A stretch of DNA of 64,000 bases from an uncultured Saprospiraceae bacterium (lineage in GTDB: Bacteria > Bacteroidota > Bacteroidia > Chitinophagales > Saprospiraceae). Below are positions 45,100-54,900 of the stretch, piece after piece. Every line of letters begins with the position of its first letter. Position 1 is the stretch's first letter. The DNA is taken from assembly GCA_943788055.1 (NCBI GenBank), contig CALSOU010000009.1, forward strand, positions 268,848 to 332,847, read 5' to 3'. Under the pieces are notes generated by a model. It was given only the letters and a program-made list of their open reading frames with translations. It ran no database searches and was not told where the DNA came from. The translations under genes were made by a program, and so were the position numbers.

Positions 45100-47445
45100 A
45101 TGAAATTTCATTCTTTATTAGCATTCCTACTTCTGGTAACTTTTGCAAATAATATAAGCGCTCAAGAGCTCTACCATCGAGTACGTGTAGATCTTCACGA
45201 TCAAGATATTACGAAACTAGCTGCACTAGGAGTGGAAACTGATCACGGTCATTTAGCTCTTGGTCGCTATCTTGAAAATGATTTTTCAGAGAAAGAGATC
45301 CAGTCTATTAAAGATGCTGGATTCAAAACCAAAATTTTGATTTCAGATGTAAGTTCATTCTATGCTAAACAGCTAGGTGAATCTCTGGCCAAAGTTCCAA
45401 ATGGTCTCTGCTTCGATGATACGGCCTATAGTAATTACGTTACACCTGATAATTTCACCTTGGGGTCAATGGGAGGCTACTATACCTATGAAGAAATGCT
45501 CGATATTCTTGACGATATGTATATAAAGTATCCCAACTTAATCTCAGTCAAATCTCAAATTTCAGATTTCGAAACTCATGAAGGAAGGCCAATTTATTCA
45601 TTGGTAATCTCGGATAATCCAGGCGACCTTTCGGAAGACGAGCCACAGACTTTGTATACGGCTCTTCATCACGCACGAGAGCCAAATTCTCTCATGCAGA
45701 CGATATACTACATGTGGTATCTTCTCGAGAACTATGAATCTGATCCCGTGATCAAAGAAATTGTTGACAACACTCAACTTCATTTCATTCCTTGCATTAA
45801 TCCAGACGGATACATTTACAATCAGACTATTGCCCCTGAAGGTGGCGGTCTATGGCGTAAGAATAGAAGAGATAATGGTGATGGTACATTTGGAGTTGAT
45901 CTCAATCGCAATTATGGTTTTGAATGGGGATTTAATGACATAGGTTCTTCACCTGATTCAGATAATGATACCTATAGAGGTCCCGCTCCTTTCTCTGAAC
46001 CAGAGACACAAGCTGTAAAATATTATACTGAAAACCATAATTTTCAGTTCGCACTTAATTATCATACGTTTGGAAATCTACTTATTTATCCTTGGGGTTA
46101 CAATGACTCACCAACCCCAGAGAGCAATTATTTCCAAGCAATAGCAAAAGAACTGACTAAACTTAATAATTACGTTTCTGGAACTGGAATAGAGACGGTA
46201 GGATACAATGTTAATGGCGTTTCTGACGACTGGATGTATGGCGAGCAAACTACTAAGAATAGAATTTACTCGATGACGCCAGAAGCCGGTTTGGGTGGAT
46301 TTTGGCCACCGATGACTGAAATTCTGGATTTTTGTCAGGCCAATGTGCAAGCAAATATCTCCACCGCTGCATTCTTATTGAATTATCCTGTCCTCGATTT
46401 TAGCCAGCCTATCTTTGATAATTCATTAGAAGGAAGTTTAACATATTCTGTGACTCAGCTCGGACTTCAAGCAAGTTCTTTTGAGGTTGAACTTTCACCG
46501 ATTTCTGACAACATAACAGTTGAAAGCACAATAAACTATAACCTTGAGTTGCTTGAAGAAGATGATGCCACCATAAATTTTGAATTAGATAATGATATTA
46601 GTTTTGGAGATTTAGTAGAAATCCTAGTTGAAAGCAGTGCACAAGTACCATTTCGATCAGATACTATTAGGTTTACTTACATAGACGGTGCAAATGTAAA
46701 TGTCATCGTGCAAGAACAGTTTGGAGAAGATCTATTTTGGGAAGCTGATAATATCGATTGGTTTTACTCGGCAGATGAATTTACTAGTCCAGAATTCTCT
46801 CTCACAGAATCCAATGGAATTTATCCGCCAGATCAATACAAAGCTCTATTTAGCAAACTCGTAAGTTTACCTGATGAAGATTTTGTTCAACTTTCTTTTA
46901 ATCTCAAAGTCGATATTGAAAAAGGATATGACTTCGCTCGTCTCAGTATCATCACAAATGGTAGTGAGCCTGCAGCATTATGTGGATCATTTTCATCTGA
47001 AGGCACGAATGATCAAATTCCAGGAGAACCAATATACGATGGTGAATTCGGATGGGTTCGTGAGGAAATAGATATCTCCGAATATGCTGATAAAACTGTA
47101 CGTTTTTTGTGGGAATTCGCTTCAGATGGATTTGTGGAAGGAGATGGATTCTATGTGGATGATTGGTCTATCGCAGCAATAAACAATAGTGTTAGCAGCA
47201 AAGACATTTTTCTAGGACAAGTCAGAGCATATCCAAATCCTACTTCGGATGTCATCAAGTTGGACATGCCATATAATCAAATCAAATTAGTGCAACTCGT
47301 TAATGCTACTGGTCAAATTGTAAAACAATTGGCTGGAGGAACAAATGAATGGTATGTTGGTGATCTAACTTCAGGACTCTATAGAATGGTTATTTATGAA
47401 GATTCTGGCGAAATTTCTATGAGTACGATGATCAAGATGGACTAA
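45100..47445 (+). CDS. Secreted M14 zinc carboxypeptidase with T9SS sorting domain
   Basis: A 781-residue exported metallopeptidase. I start it at the ATG at 45100 because it opens the signal peptide MKFHSLLAFLLLVTFANNISAQ; upstream GTG/ATG starts at 45037 and later would add a non-signal tail. A propeptide-like segment precedes the M14 domain (about residues 130-430). Zinc ligands are His and Glu in TALHHAREPNS (near 190) and His in LNYHTFGNL (near 321); catalytic Glu is in SMTPEAGLGGFW (near 393). Arg in DLNRNYGFEWG binds the substrate carboxylate. After a beta domain, the end is a T9SS type A signal (AYPNPTSDVIKLDM). It likely acts at or outside the cell surface. Confidence 0.93.
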   Translation: MKFHSLLAFLLLVTFANNISAQELYHRVRVDLHDQDITKLAALGVETDHGHLALGRYLENDFSEKEIQSIKDAGFKTKILISDVSSFYAKQLGESLAKVPNGLCFDDTAYSNYVTPDNFTLGSMGGYYTYEEMLDILDDMYIKYPNLISVKSQISDFETHEGRPIYSLVISDNPGDLSEDEPQTLYTALHHAREPNSLMQTIYYMWYLLENYESDPVIKEIVDNTQLHFIPCINPDGYIYNQTIAPEGGGLWRKNRRDNGDGTFGVDLNRNYGFEWGFNDIGSSPDSDNDTYRGPAPFSEPETQAVKYYTENHNFQFALNYHTFGNLLIYPWGYNDSPTPESNYFQAIAKELTKLNNYVSGTGIETVGYNVNGVSDDWMYGEQTTKNRIYSMTPEAGLGGFWPPMTEILDFCQANVQANISTAAFLLNYPVLDFSQPIFDNSLEGSLTYSVTQLGLQASSFEVELSPISDNITVESTINYNLELLEEDDATINFELDNDISFGDLVEILVESSAQVPFRSDTIRFTYIDGANVNVIVQEQFGEDLFWEADNIDWFYSADEFTSPEFSLTESNGIYPPDQYKALFSKLVSLPDEDFVQLSFNLKVDIEKGYDFARLSIITNGSEPAALCGSFSSEGTNDQIPGEPIYDGEFGWVREEIDISEYADKTVRFLWEFASDGFVEGDGFYVDDWSIAAINNSVSSKDIFLGQVRAYPNPTSDVIKLDMPYNQIKLVQLVNATGQIVKQLAGGTNEWYVGDLTSGLYRMVIYEDSGEISMSTMIKMD

Positions 47446-47522
47446 TAGTCAACTTCGAGAGGACTTACGTCCAAAAGGCAAGAAATAAGGGTTTCCCCAG
47501 TCTGACATTTATCTTTATGGAA

Positions 47523-48395
47523 CTACACAGACATTGGTACTTCCATCAATAGTACTTTGGCATCTTTATCAGCTTGAATGCAAATCGAATCAGTATCCCA
47601 TACTCCATATCCATCGCGGTGCTCCAATGCTTGGTCATCGATTGACACGTTTCCTTCAAGCACAAATACGTACACGCCATTATTAGGCTTTCTAACCTGA
47701 TATGTCTCTTGATTTCCTGCTTCAAATTTTCCAATATGGAACCAGGCGTCTTGATGTATCCAAACACCTTCATCATCTTTGGAAGGTGACAAGATCTGCG
47801 TTAGAGAATTGTTCTTTAGTTTATTCTCTACTCTAATTTGGTCATATCTAGGTTCAACATTTCTCTTATTTGGGAAAAGCCAGATCTGAAGAAACTTGAC
47901 TGCCTGATCTTGATTCTTGTTGTACTCACTGTGATAAATTCCTGTTCCAGCACTCATCACCTGAACATCTCCTTGCTTAATGACTGCAGTATTTCCCATA
48001 CTGTCTTTATGTTCTAAATCTCCTTCAAATGGAATCGAAATAATTTCCATGTTATCATGAGGGTGTCTTCCGAATCCCTTTCCAGCTTCTACGATATCAT
48101 CATTTAGCACACGTAGTACGCCGAAATTCATCCTCTCCGGATTATAATAATTGGCAAAACTGAACGAATGATGTGAGTTTAGCCAACCGTGATTTGCATG
48201 CCCCCTTGTGGAAGCTTTATGTAATACAGATTTCATTGTTTTTGATTCTTTATTTGGTAAATGATTAAACCCTACCTGGTCCATCAATTTATCGTAGGTA
48301 GATGACGTAGGTGATTTAGCATTGGCTACCACTTTGGAACCCAGTACTCCAGCTGCACCTAAAAGGCTGTTTTTTAAGAAGCTCTTTCGATTCAT
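47523..48395 (-). CDS. Pirin family protein with Tat-like export signal
   Basis: A 290-residue bicupin. Pirin proper starts at an internal Met54 (MKSVLHKASTRGHANHGWL). The metal site is seen in GRHPHDNMEIISIPFEGDLEHKDSMGN (three His and a Glu), followed by QVMSAGTGIYHSEYN; the C-terminal cupin ends LLMEVPMSV. What is odd is the first 53 residues: NRKSFLKNSLLGAAGVLG looks like a twin-arginine signal with Arg-Lys, then a linker. Pirins are normally cytoplasmic. Translation could start at either Met; the ATG for the core form is at 48236. Related pirins have quercetinase activity, but the substrate here is unknown. Confidence 0.88.
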   Translation of the reverse strand: MNRKSFLKNSLLGAAGVLGSKVVANAKSPTSSTYDKLMDQVGFNHLPNKESKTMKSVLHKASTRGHANHGWLNSHHSFSFANYYNPERMNFGVLRVLNDDIVEAGKGFGRHPHDNMEIISIPFEGDLEHKDSMGNTAVIKQGDVQVMSAGTGIYHSEYNKNQDQAVKFLQIWLFPNKRNVEPRYDQIRVENKLKNNSLTQILSPSKDDEGVWIHQDAWFHIGKFEAGNQETYQVRKPNNGVYVFVLEGNVSIDDQALEHRDGYGVWDTDSICIQADKDAKVLLMEVPMSV

Positions 48396-48481
48396 TGTTT
48401 AAACATTGATTTTTATAAATGTGTAACTGTTAGGAGTAAATAATAGTTCAGAAAAGTAAAATAAAAATGCAATTAGGACTT

Positions 48482-49414
48482 CTAACCCAATAAATCACCA
48501 AGTGCAGATCGCACAGGATTATTTGTAAATCTCTTATAGTCGCCTTCAAGAAACAGAGTATTTAGGATAATAAACCTTCGTAAAAAAGGCAGCTTCTGCG
48601 ATTGAGATCTCATAGTCCAAAAATAATGTCCTCTGCGATATACCGCTTCTTCCACGCGTCCTAAAATCTGTTTGATTAGATTCGCTTCTGCCTGATAATA
48701 CTCTACTCTGCTTGACGATCCATGAGAATCTTGATTTTGATTTAATCTAATTACTTGATCCTTATGTATCCTGTAATCTACCAATTGTTCATCTATGAAC
48801 TTTACCGAATCGGGATACAATGCGACAGTAATTGCCAATATAAATCGATCGTGCAATAAATGCTTATTTCCATGAATGAGGGGCTGAATATTCTTCTTCA
48901 AACTATTGTGAAAAGCCATGCAACATGCAGAAGCAACATTATGTCTAACCGTAACTAACATTCCTTTGCCTTCCATCATTTGTAAACGTTCAGCTTTGTT
49001 AAACCCCATCTGATCCCAAAGATTATAACCTAGAGAATCACCTGAACTATCTATACATCTAGCATCCGAAAAGACCAACTTCGCATCAGTCTCCTTGAAT
49101 ACGTCTTTCATTCTTTCCAACTTCTTTTCTTCCCAAACATCATCTTGATCGCAAAGAAATATCAAGTCACCCGCAGCAACTCCTATTCCCTCTTCATAAC
49201 GATGAGTAAAACCCGCATTCTTAGACTTAATTAGCAGCTTTACATTCTTATGCTCTCTTTCAAATCGATTTAATATTTCAACTGTTCCATCTGTGGAAGC
49301 ATCATCAATTATAATGAGTTCATCCCAGCTCACAGACTGCTGAACTAAAGAGTCTAGCTGCCCATCAAGATACTTAGAACCGTTATAAGTGCACAAAACA
49401 ATCGATATCTGCAT
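48482..49414 (-). CDS. Family 2 glycosyltransferase
   Basis: A 310-residue GT-A glycosyltransferase. The nucleotide-sugar site is formed by SIVLCTYNGSKYLDGQLDSL, LIIIDDASTDGT and the metal-binding DxD region FLCDQDDVWEEKKLE. The rest (VRHNVASACCMAFH, VDYRIHKDQV) resembles rhamnosyl/galactosyl transferases that assemble O-antigen or capsule. It starts three bases after the flippase gene, so the two form a polysaccharide unit. The sugar transferred cannot be told from sequence. Confidence 0.9.
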   Translation of the reverse strand: MQISIVLCTYNGSKYLDGQLDSLVQQSVSWDELIIIDDASTDGTVEILNRFEREHKNVKLLIKSKNAGFTHRYEEGIGVAAGDLIFLCDQDDVWEEKKLERMKDVFKETDAKLVFSDARCIDSSGDSLGYNLWDQMGFNKAERLQMMEGKGMLVTVRHNVASACCMAFHNSLKKNIQPLIHGNKHLLHDRFILAITVALYPDSVKFIDEQLVDYRIHKDQVIRLNQNQDSHGSSSRVEYYQAEANLIKQILGRVEEAVYRRGHYFWTMRSQSQKLPFLRRFIILNTLFLEGDYKRFTNNPVRSALGDLLG

Positions 49415-49417
49415 AAA

Positions 49418-50610
49418 TTATTCTTTGCGAGACGAAATGAGATTTCTAAAACTTTCGATTATATACCCTTTTCCAAAGAGATAGAAAACCAAAGTTACAA
49501 CAACATAAACAGCAACAGATAGTGCAAGATGTACCCACGCTGTTTCTATTGAAATTCTTACGGTCAATAGTAGCAAGATACTAGCAAAAATTGGAATTGA
49601 TACACAAGCTATGAGTGAAAGTGCTCTCAAGTACGGAATTATTGGCAACCATGAGTCAGGAAATAAGACAGTCACGATGCTATCTGCGAAAACAAAACAC
49701 GTTATAAAAACAGGCACAAAAAACAAGACAATAATTCCATGAGACGTCAAATAGATCGAACTAATGCTCCGTTTGCTCTTAGTATTTGCAGTGTTCTGCA
49801 TACCTGAAAAAAGCGGAACAATACCTGACTAATCGTTCCAGGAACGAGAGAAACAGGGGTTTTTACCAATGATGATGCTCTGTTGTAATGGCTAAGAACA
49901 GCAGCTGGATAATATACACTTATTAAAAACTGATCGAGAAGTTGCACTGCATAGTCTGTTATCATCGAGATAAAAATAAACACACTGAATCCACGAGTTG
50001 CTATTAATCTATACCATACAAATTGAAGCTTTGGCATGAAATGACGGTTTGCCCAAAAGAATATAAACTGAAGAACTGATGCACACAATACTTGATAGAC
50101 AACTGCCATGTAATCAAACCCATTCAATACTAAATAAAGTCCAAGTATTCCGCTGAGTGAAAATGAACTCAACTCAATAAGAGCTAATCTCTTGAATTCC
50201 ATTGGTCTGTGCAAAAGTGCTTGATGAACTATAATCGATCCTCCAAGAATTACGTTTATGCAGAATAACTTCAACAATAGATTCACTTCTTCTTGGAGGT
50301 AGACGGTGCTAATTTGTGCAGAAAGCGAATACAATATCGTAGCCAAAGCAATGGAAACCACAAGAATCCAATAAAAATGCGTGCTTAGCGACTCTGAATC
50401 TTCGTACTTCTGTTGAACTATGGATTGCGAATAACCAAAGTCTGGAATTATATTGACAAGACCTAAAATGAGCAACAATTTGGCAATTATACCGTAACCC
50501 TCCGGAGAAATATATTGCATAAAAACAATCGTCAACACGATAGAAAGCAGAAATTGAATGATAGTTGAAGTACTCCTCCAACCTATTCCTGCAATTGCAA
50601 TTTCTTTCAT
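49418..50610 (-). pseudogene. Wzx-like polysaccharide flippase, split at an A6/T6 tract
   Basis: A MATE/MOP-fold O-antigen flippase of about 397 residues in two frames. The first part starts at the ATG at 50610 (MKEIAIAGIGWRSTS) and runs through helices such as PEGYGIIAKLLLILGLVNIIPDFGYSQ. It then derails after SQVLFRFF into VCRTLQILR and stops at 49747. The second frame begins SGMQNTANTKSKRS and carries the remaining helices to 49418. The junction is a run of six A on the plus strand (49807-49812); one added base would restore the frame. Upstream in-frame TTG at 50631 is less likely. May be a pseudogene, a phase-variable gene or a sequencing error. Confidence 0.82.
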
Positions 50611-50670
50611 TGATCGATCAGCAACAGACAACCTTTTCCTTTTTCGAAAACCACCTCAAACTTAAGCTCT

Positions 50671-51909
50671 TTAGCCATTCTTGTACTCAATCTTCTCATT
50701 GCGAAACGCTACTAAAAAGAAAATGAACACCACGAAGGCGAATATGGCAGGGAATGTCCAAATATTCAACCAATTGTGTGTTGAATCATCCAACAAATAA
50801 TTATCCGTGATTTTACCAGTTACCCAAAATCCTACCAGCATCCCGATACCATAAGTAGCCAATGTAATCAGGCCTTGAGCAGCGCTCTTTATCTTTTCAC
50901 CTGCTTTGGAATCTGTGTAAATCTGCCCACTCACAAAGAAAAAGTCATAACAAATACCATGCAGAGCAATTCCAAGAATTAGCATAAATGCCAAATCTCC
51001 AGCATTACCATATGCAAACAGTAAATATCGAATTCCCCATGTCAGCATACCTATAAGGATTGTCCATTTGAAACCCAAACGCTTGAAAAAGAATGGAAGT
51101 AACAATAAAAACAGAATCTCTGATCCCTGACCGAGTGTCATTTTAGCAGTCGGATTAGCCATTCCAACTTCAACCAAAAATGGGTTTGTATTTTGATAAT
51201 AGAAAGCTAGTGGAATGCAGATCAAGATGGATGAAATAAAAAAGACCAAAAAATTCCGATCTGTAAGTAACTTAAGCGCATCCAAACCTAAAATATCAGA
51301 TACAGTCACTTTATCTGACTTACTAATCTTAGGTGGCGTTTTTGGTAGTGTAAAACTAAATACTCCCAAAACTAAGGACGCAATTGCTGTCATCAAGAAT
51401 GTATTTTTTAGCAGGCCGTCAGCAATTCCAGTTTCTGAATCCCATCTAAAAGCAAAACTAATAACCAATCCTGCTACAATCCAACCGATAGTACCGAAAA
51501 CCCGGACTAAAGAGAATTCCTTAGCTGGATCTGTCATCTGATTAAATGAAACTGAATTCACTAGTGCCAATGTAGGCATATAGCATATCATGTAAATCAA
51601 AACGTAAGGGTAGAAAGTACTAAAGCTTTCACTTCCGTACATCATGTACATAAGACCAGCACCGAGAAGATGTAAGACCCCTAGAATACGCTCAGCGTTG
51701 AAGTACCGATCAGCAATAAGGCCCACAATAAATGGTGCCACTATAGCTCCCCATGATTGAGTTGAAAATGCCATTCCGATCTGGCCTCCAGTTGCTTGAA
51801 TATTATTCCCCAGAAATGTACCTAATGTCACAAACCATGCTCCCCAAATGAAAAATTCCAAAAACATCATGGTGGATAATCGTGCGTAGGTAGTTGATTT
51901 CATTTTCAT
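50671..51909 (-). CDS. MFS nucleoside:H+ symporter-family transporter
   Basis: A 412-residue twelve-helix permease. The opening YARLSTMMFLEFFIWGAWFVTLGTFL, followed by GAIVAPFIVGLIADRYFNAERIL and FNQMTDPAKEFSLVRVFGTIGWIVAG, is typical of the NupG/XapB/YegT family. LHGICYDFFFVSGQIYTD in helix 10 is also diagnostic. Characterised members carry nucleosides, but many Bacteroidota copies sit next to glycan-processing genes and may carry sugars. Here the large DUF1080 lipoprotein gene ends 34 bases upstream on the same strand, suggesting one transcription unit. Confidence 0.88.
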   Translation of the reverse strand: MKMKSTTYARLSTMMFLEFFIWGAWFVTLGTFLGNNIQATGGQIGMAFSTQSWGAIVAPFIVGLIADRYFNAERILGVLHLLGAGLMYMMYGSESFSTFYPYVLIYMICYMPTLALVNSVSFNQMTDPAKEFSLVRVFGTIGWIVAGLVISFAFRWDSETGIADGLLKNTFLMTAIASLVLGVFSFTLPKTPPKISKSDKVTVSDILGLDALKLLTDRNFLVFFISSILICIPLAFYYQNTNPFLVEVGMANPTAKMTLGQGSEILFLLLLPFFFKRLGFKWTILIGMLTWGIRYLLFAYGNAGDLAFMLILGIALHGICYDFFFVSGQIYTDSKAGEKIKSAAQGLITLATYGIGMLVGFWVTGKITDNYLLDDSTHNWLNIWTFPAIFAFVVFIFFLVAFRNEKIEYKNG

Positions 51910-51943
51910 ATTCGTTTAGACTTGATAATGATACATCTGAGAT

Positions 51944-54900
51944 TTACAATTCTCTGATTTTAATATTTTTGAAGAATACTGGGTCTCCGTGATCTTGAAG
52001 TGTAACAAAGCCACTTGAAGACTTACCAAAAGCAGGCATGTCTTTGAACTTACTATTCTTAATCATTTCTACCCATTCGTCCGACGTATTATCATATCGA
52101 ACAACCATGTGGCCATTTTGCCAATGCTCAATGACACCATTATTGGATACCAAGCGGATTTGATTCCACTCACCAGCTGGTTTCACAGTTACATATTTTG
52201 TCTCAATCATATCATACAAGTCTCCTGCTCGATGTGTCGGGTACTTCGTATCAGGATGACATGTATTATCCAAAATCTGCATCTCTGGTCCAGTTTGCCA
52301 TACATAATCATGCTCATCACTTTCAACCACATTGTATATGATTCCTGAATTGCCACAATTTGATATTTTCCATTCCAATTTGAGTTCAAAATCTTCATAT
52401 GCTTTGTCTGTAATGATTATATCACCGCCATCTGCTGCTTGCCAACCTCCATCATCTTTCTTTTGAGAATCCAAAAACAAAATGCCATCTTCCACTTTCC
52501 AACTGGATCCTAGCGTTTGCTTTTTGTAATTTCGAATTCCATCTGTATTTTCACCGTTGAATAACAGTTTCCAACCTGCTGCTTTTTCTGAATTACTTAG
52601 GGTGTTATCTCCAGTTTTCGAAGGAGCCTCTTTAACTGCTCCCAAATTGTTCTGAGGTATCTTGTTCATTGTGTACCAAGACTCAGTCGACCAAAAGCCC
52701 CGATTCTTTGAACTTACGAAGTGATCCAATAGGGTTAGATGCAGCACATGTCCTTCTTTCATGCCATCCAATTCCAAAAACACACGTTTTCGATCATCAC
52801 TCACATTCGCTGAAACAACTTTTAAGTCTCTCAAATCAAGTTTTGGTCCACCGTATTCTGCAGTAGGTTTGTAGTAATATTGTTGAACAGAATAACTAGC
52901 GGAGTCCCACCCGTCATCGAGGTCGAGAGCTTCCGTAAATTCGACCTCTATACCGTTTGTTTTTGCTCGCACTGCTAGCATTTCAAATACTGATTCTCCC
53001 GTGTACTCAAAAGACTGCAATCCATACCAATTTGTACCAGTTTGCTGCCAATTACCAGGATTACCTATGCCACCAACAATTAACGTTTCGTCATCTGCCC
53101 ATGCAATACGATTTACTCCCGCCTCAAAACCTTGAGTAAAACGAAACAACGCTCCCTGTAATTCACCATCCACTTCTTCAACAAAAACACGCTTGAGTCC
53201 TCCATGAGTTACTTCTCCGTGTATCATTTGATTCTTATATGGACCAACATTCAATTTCAGCGGTGTTGAAGGAGAGTTTCCTACTTCGTCTTGTGGCAAC
53301 CAAACCACGGGAGGTTTAACATCAAGGTTTTTAGTGCCCTCAAAATCAACAGCTCTTGAATTGAAAAAAGCATCTTTTGTCACGTGAAGAATCTTTGAAG
53401 CAGGTAACCAATCTCCTTGGTTGTCTGCAACGAATATATCATCATTGTATCCTACTCCAACGCCATTTGGTGTTCTAAAACCATGTGCTAAAAACTCTAG
53501 TTCTCCAGTCTTACGATTGACTTTTATTGCCTTACCGCGATCGGAAGGTTGATTCTTTGCAGAAGCTCCCCCTGGCATAATTCCAATCGCGAGCGTTGCA
53601 TACAAATAATCATCTTTTTCTGCGAGTCCGAATCCGAATTCATGAAAATTAGCACTGACTTTCCAGTCATTAGTCAACACCCTATATTCATCAATAATCT
53701 CATCACCGTCATGATCAATTAATTGCGTCATTTCTTGCTTTTGCATGACATAGATATCACCGCCAACAACCTGAAGTCCTAATGGCTCAGCTAAGCCAGC
53801 AGCTATCTTCTTACATGTAATATCTTCGGGTTTCTCTGCATTTTGATGGTCAACAATGTACACGGCACCTTCTGGATCCCAAGTTGACAGAATTACTCGG
53901 CCATCCTCCAAAACATCCAATCCTCCAACCTTCGGTAAAAAGGTCTCTGGTCTAAGCGAATTTATTGCAAAAGAAGGGTGCGCCCCCATAACCGCCCTTC
54001 CATCACCTGGAATCTGAGTCAATGCAGACATTGGCAGAACCAGACCTTTTATAGTGCTATGAGAATCCGCATCATGAGAAATTATAGAACTCGGCACCAC
54101 CGCCCAAGCCTCCGCACTTTTTGGTTTCCAATTGAAAGATAAAAAGGATCCTCCTACTCCTTGATAGTACTCAATCAAGAACTTATGCATGCCCTTCTTT
54201 AGTCCTACATTCTTCTCCTTATACTCAGTTCCGTGATTTCCATCATTATCAACAACTAACTCATCATCAATATAGAGCTTAGAACCATCATCACTCCACA
54301 TTCTAAAAGTAATCTCTTCATCTTCTTCGATAGACAAGTATCCTTCTACTGTCATTCCAAAAAACACATCAACACCTTCGAATTCAGCGTTGCCTAAATT
54401 ACCGAATTCAGCCATCACACCTCCCATCTTAGGCTTCATCGTCGTAAAGTCAGGCATCTTATTAGTATTCTTAGGAATATCGTAGATCTTTACTAAGCCT
54501 CCTGGAATCGGTGACTCATCAGCGTCGGTCAAAGCCGGCAAGTAATCACTTAAAGCAATCTCTGTTTTGACTGCTGCTCTCTCGTCTTCTTGATCAAGGG
54601 ACAAAATATATCTGACCATAACTTCAGAGTCCTCTTTTGAAAGCTCTGGATGTGCCGACATGGGAACCTGACCCCAAATTCCAGAACCACCATTCCTAAT
54701 CTTATTAACGAGATACATGACATTGTTATCTGATGTCGCATACTTCTCAGCAATTGCATTGTAGGAAGGTCCTATAGTTTTGACATAGGTATTATGACAT
54801 GATTTACAATCGTTCTTGCCAATCAAGTTTTTCCCTTCGTTATCTTTCATCTCTTCAAGAGAAATTAGAGCATTGTTGGGGTTTTCAATAAGTGCTTTAT

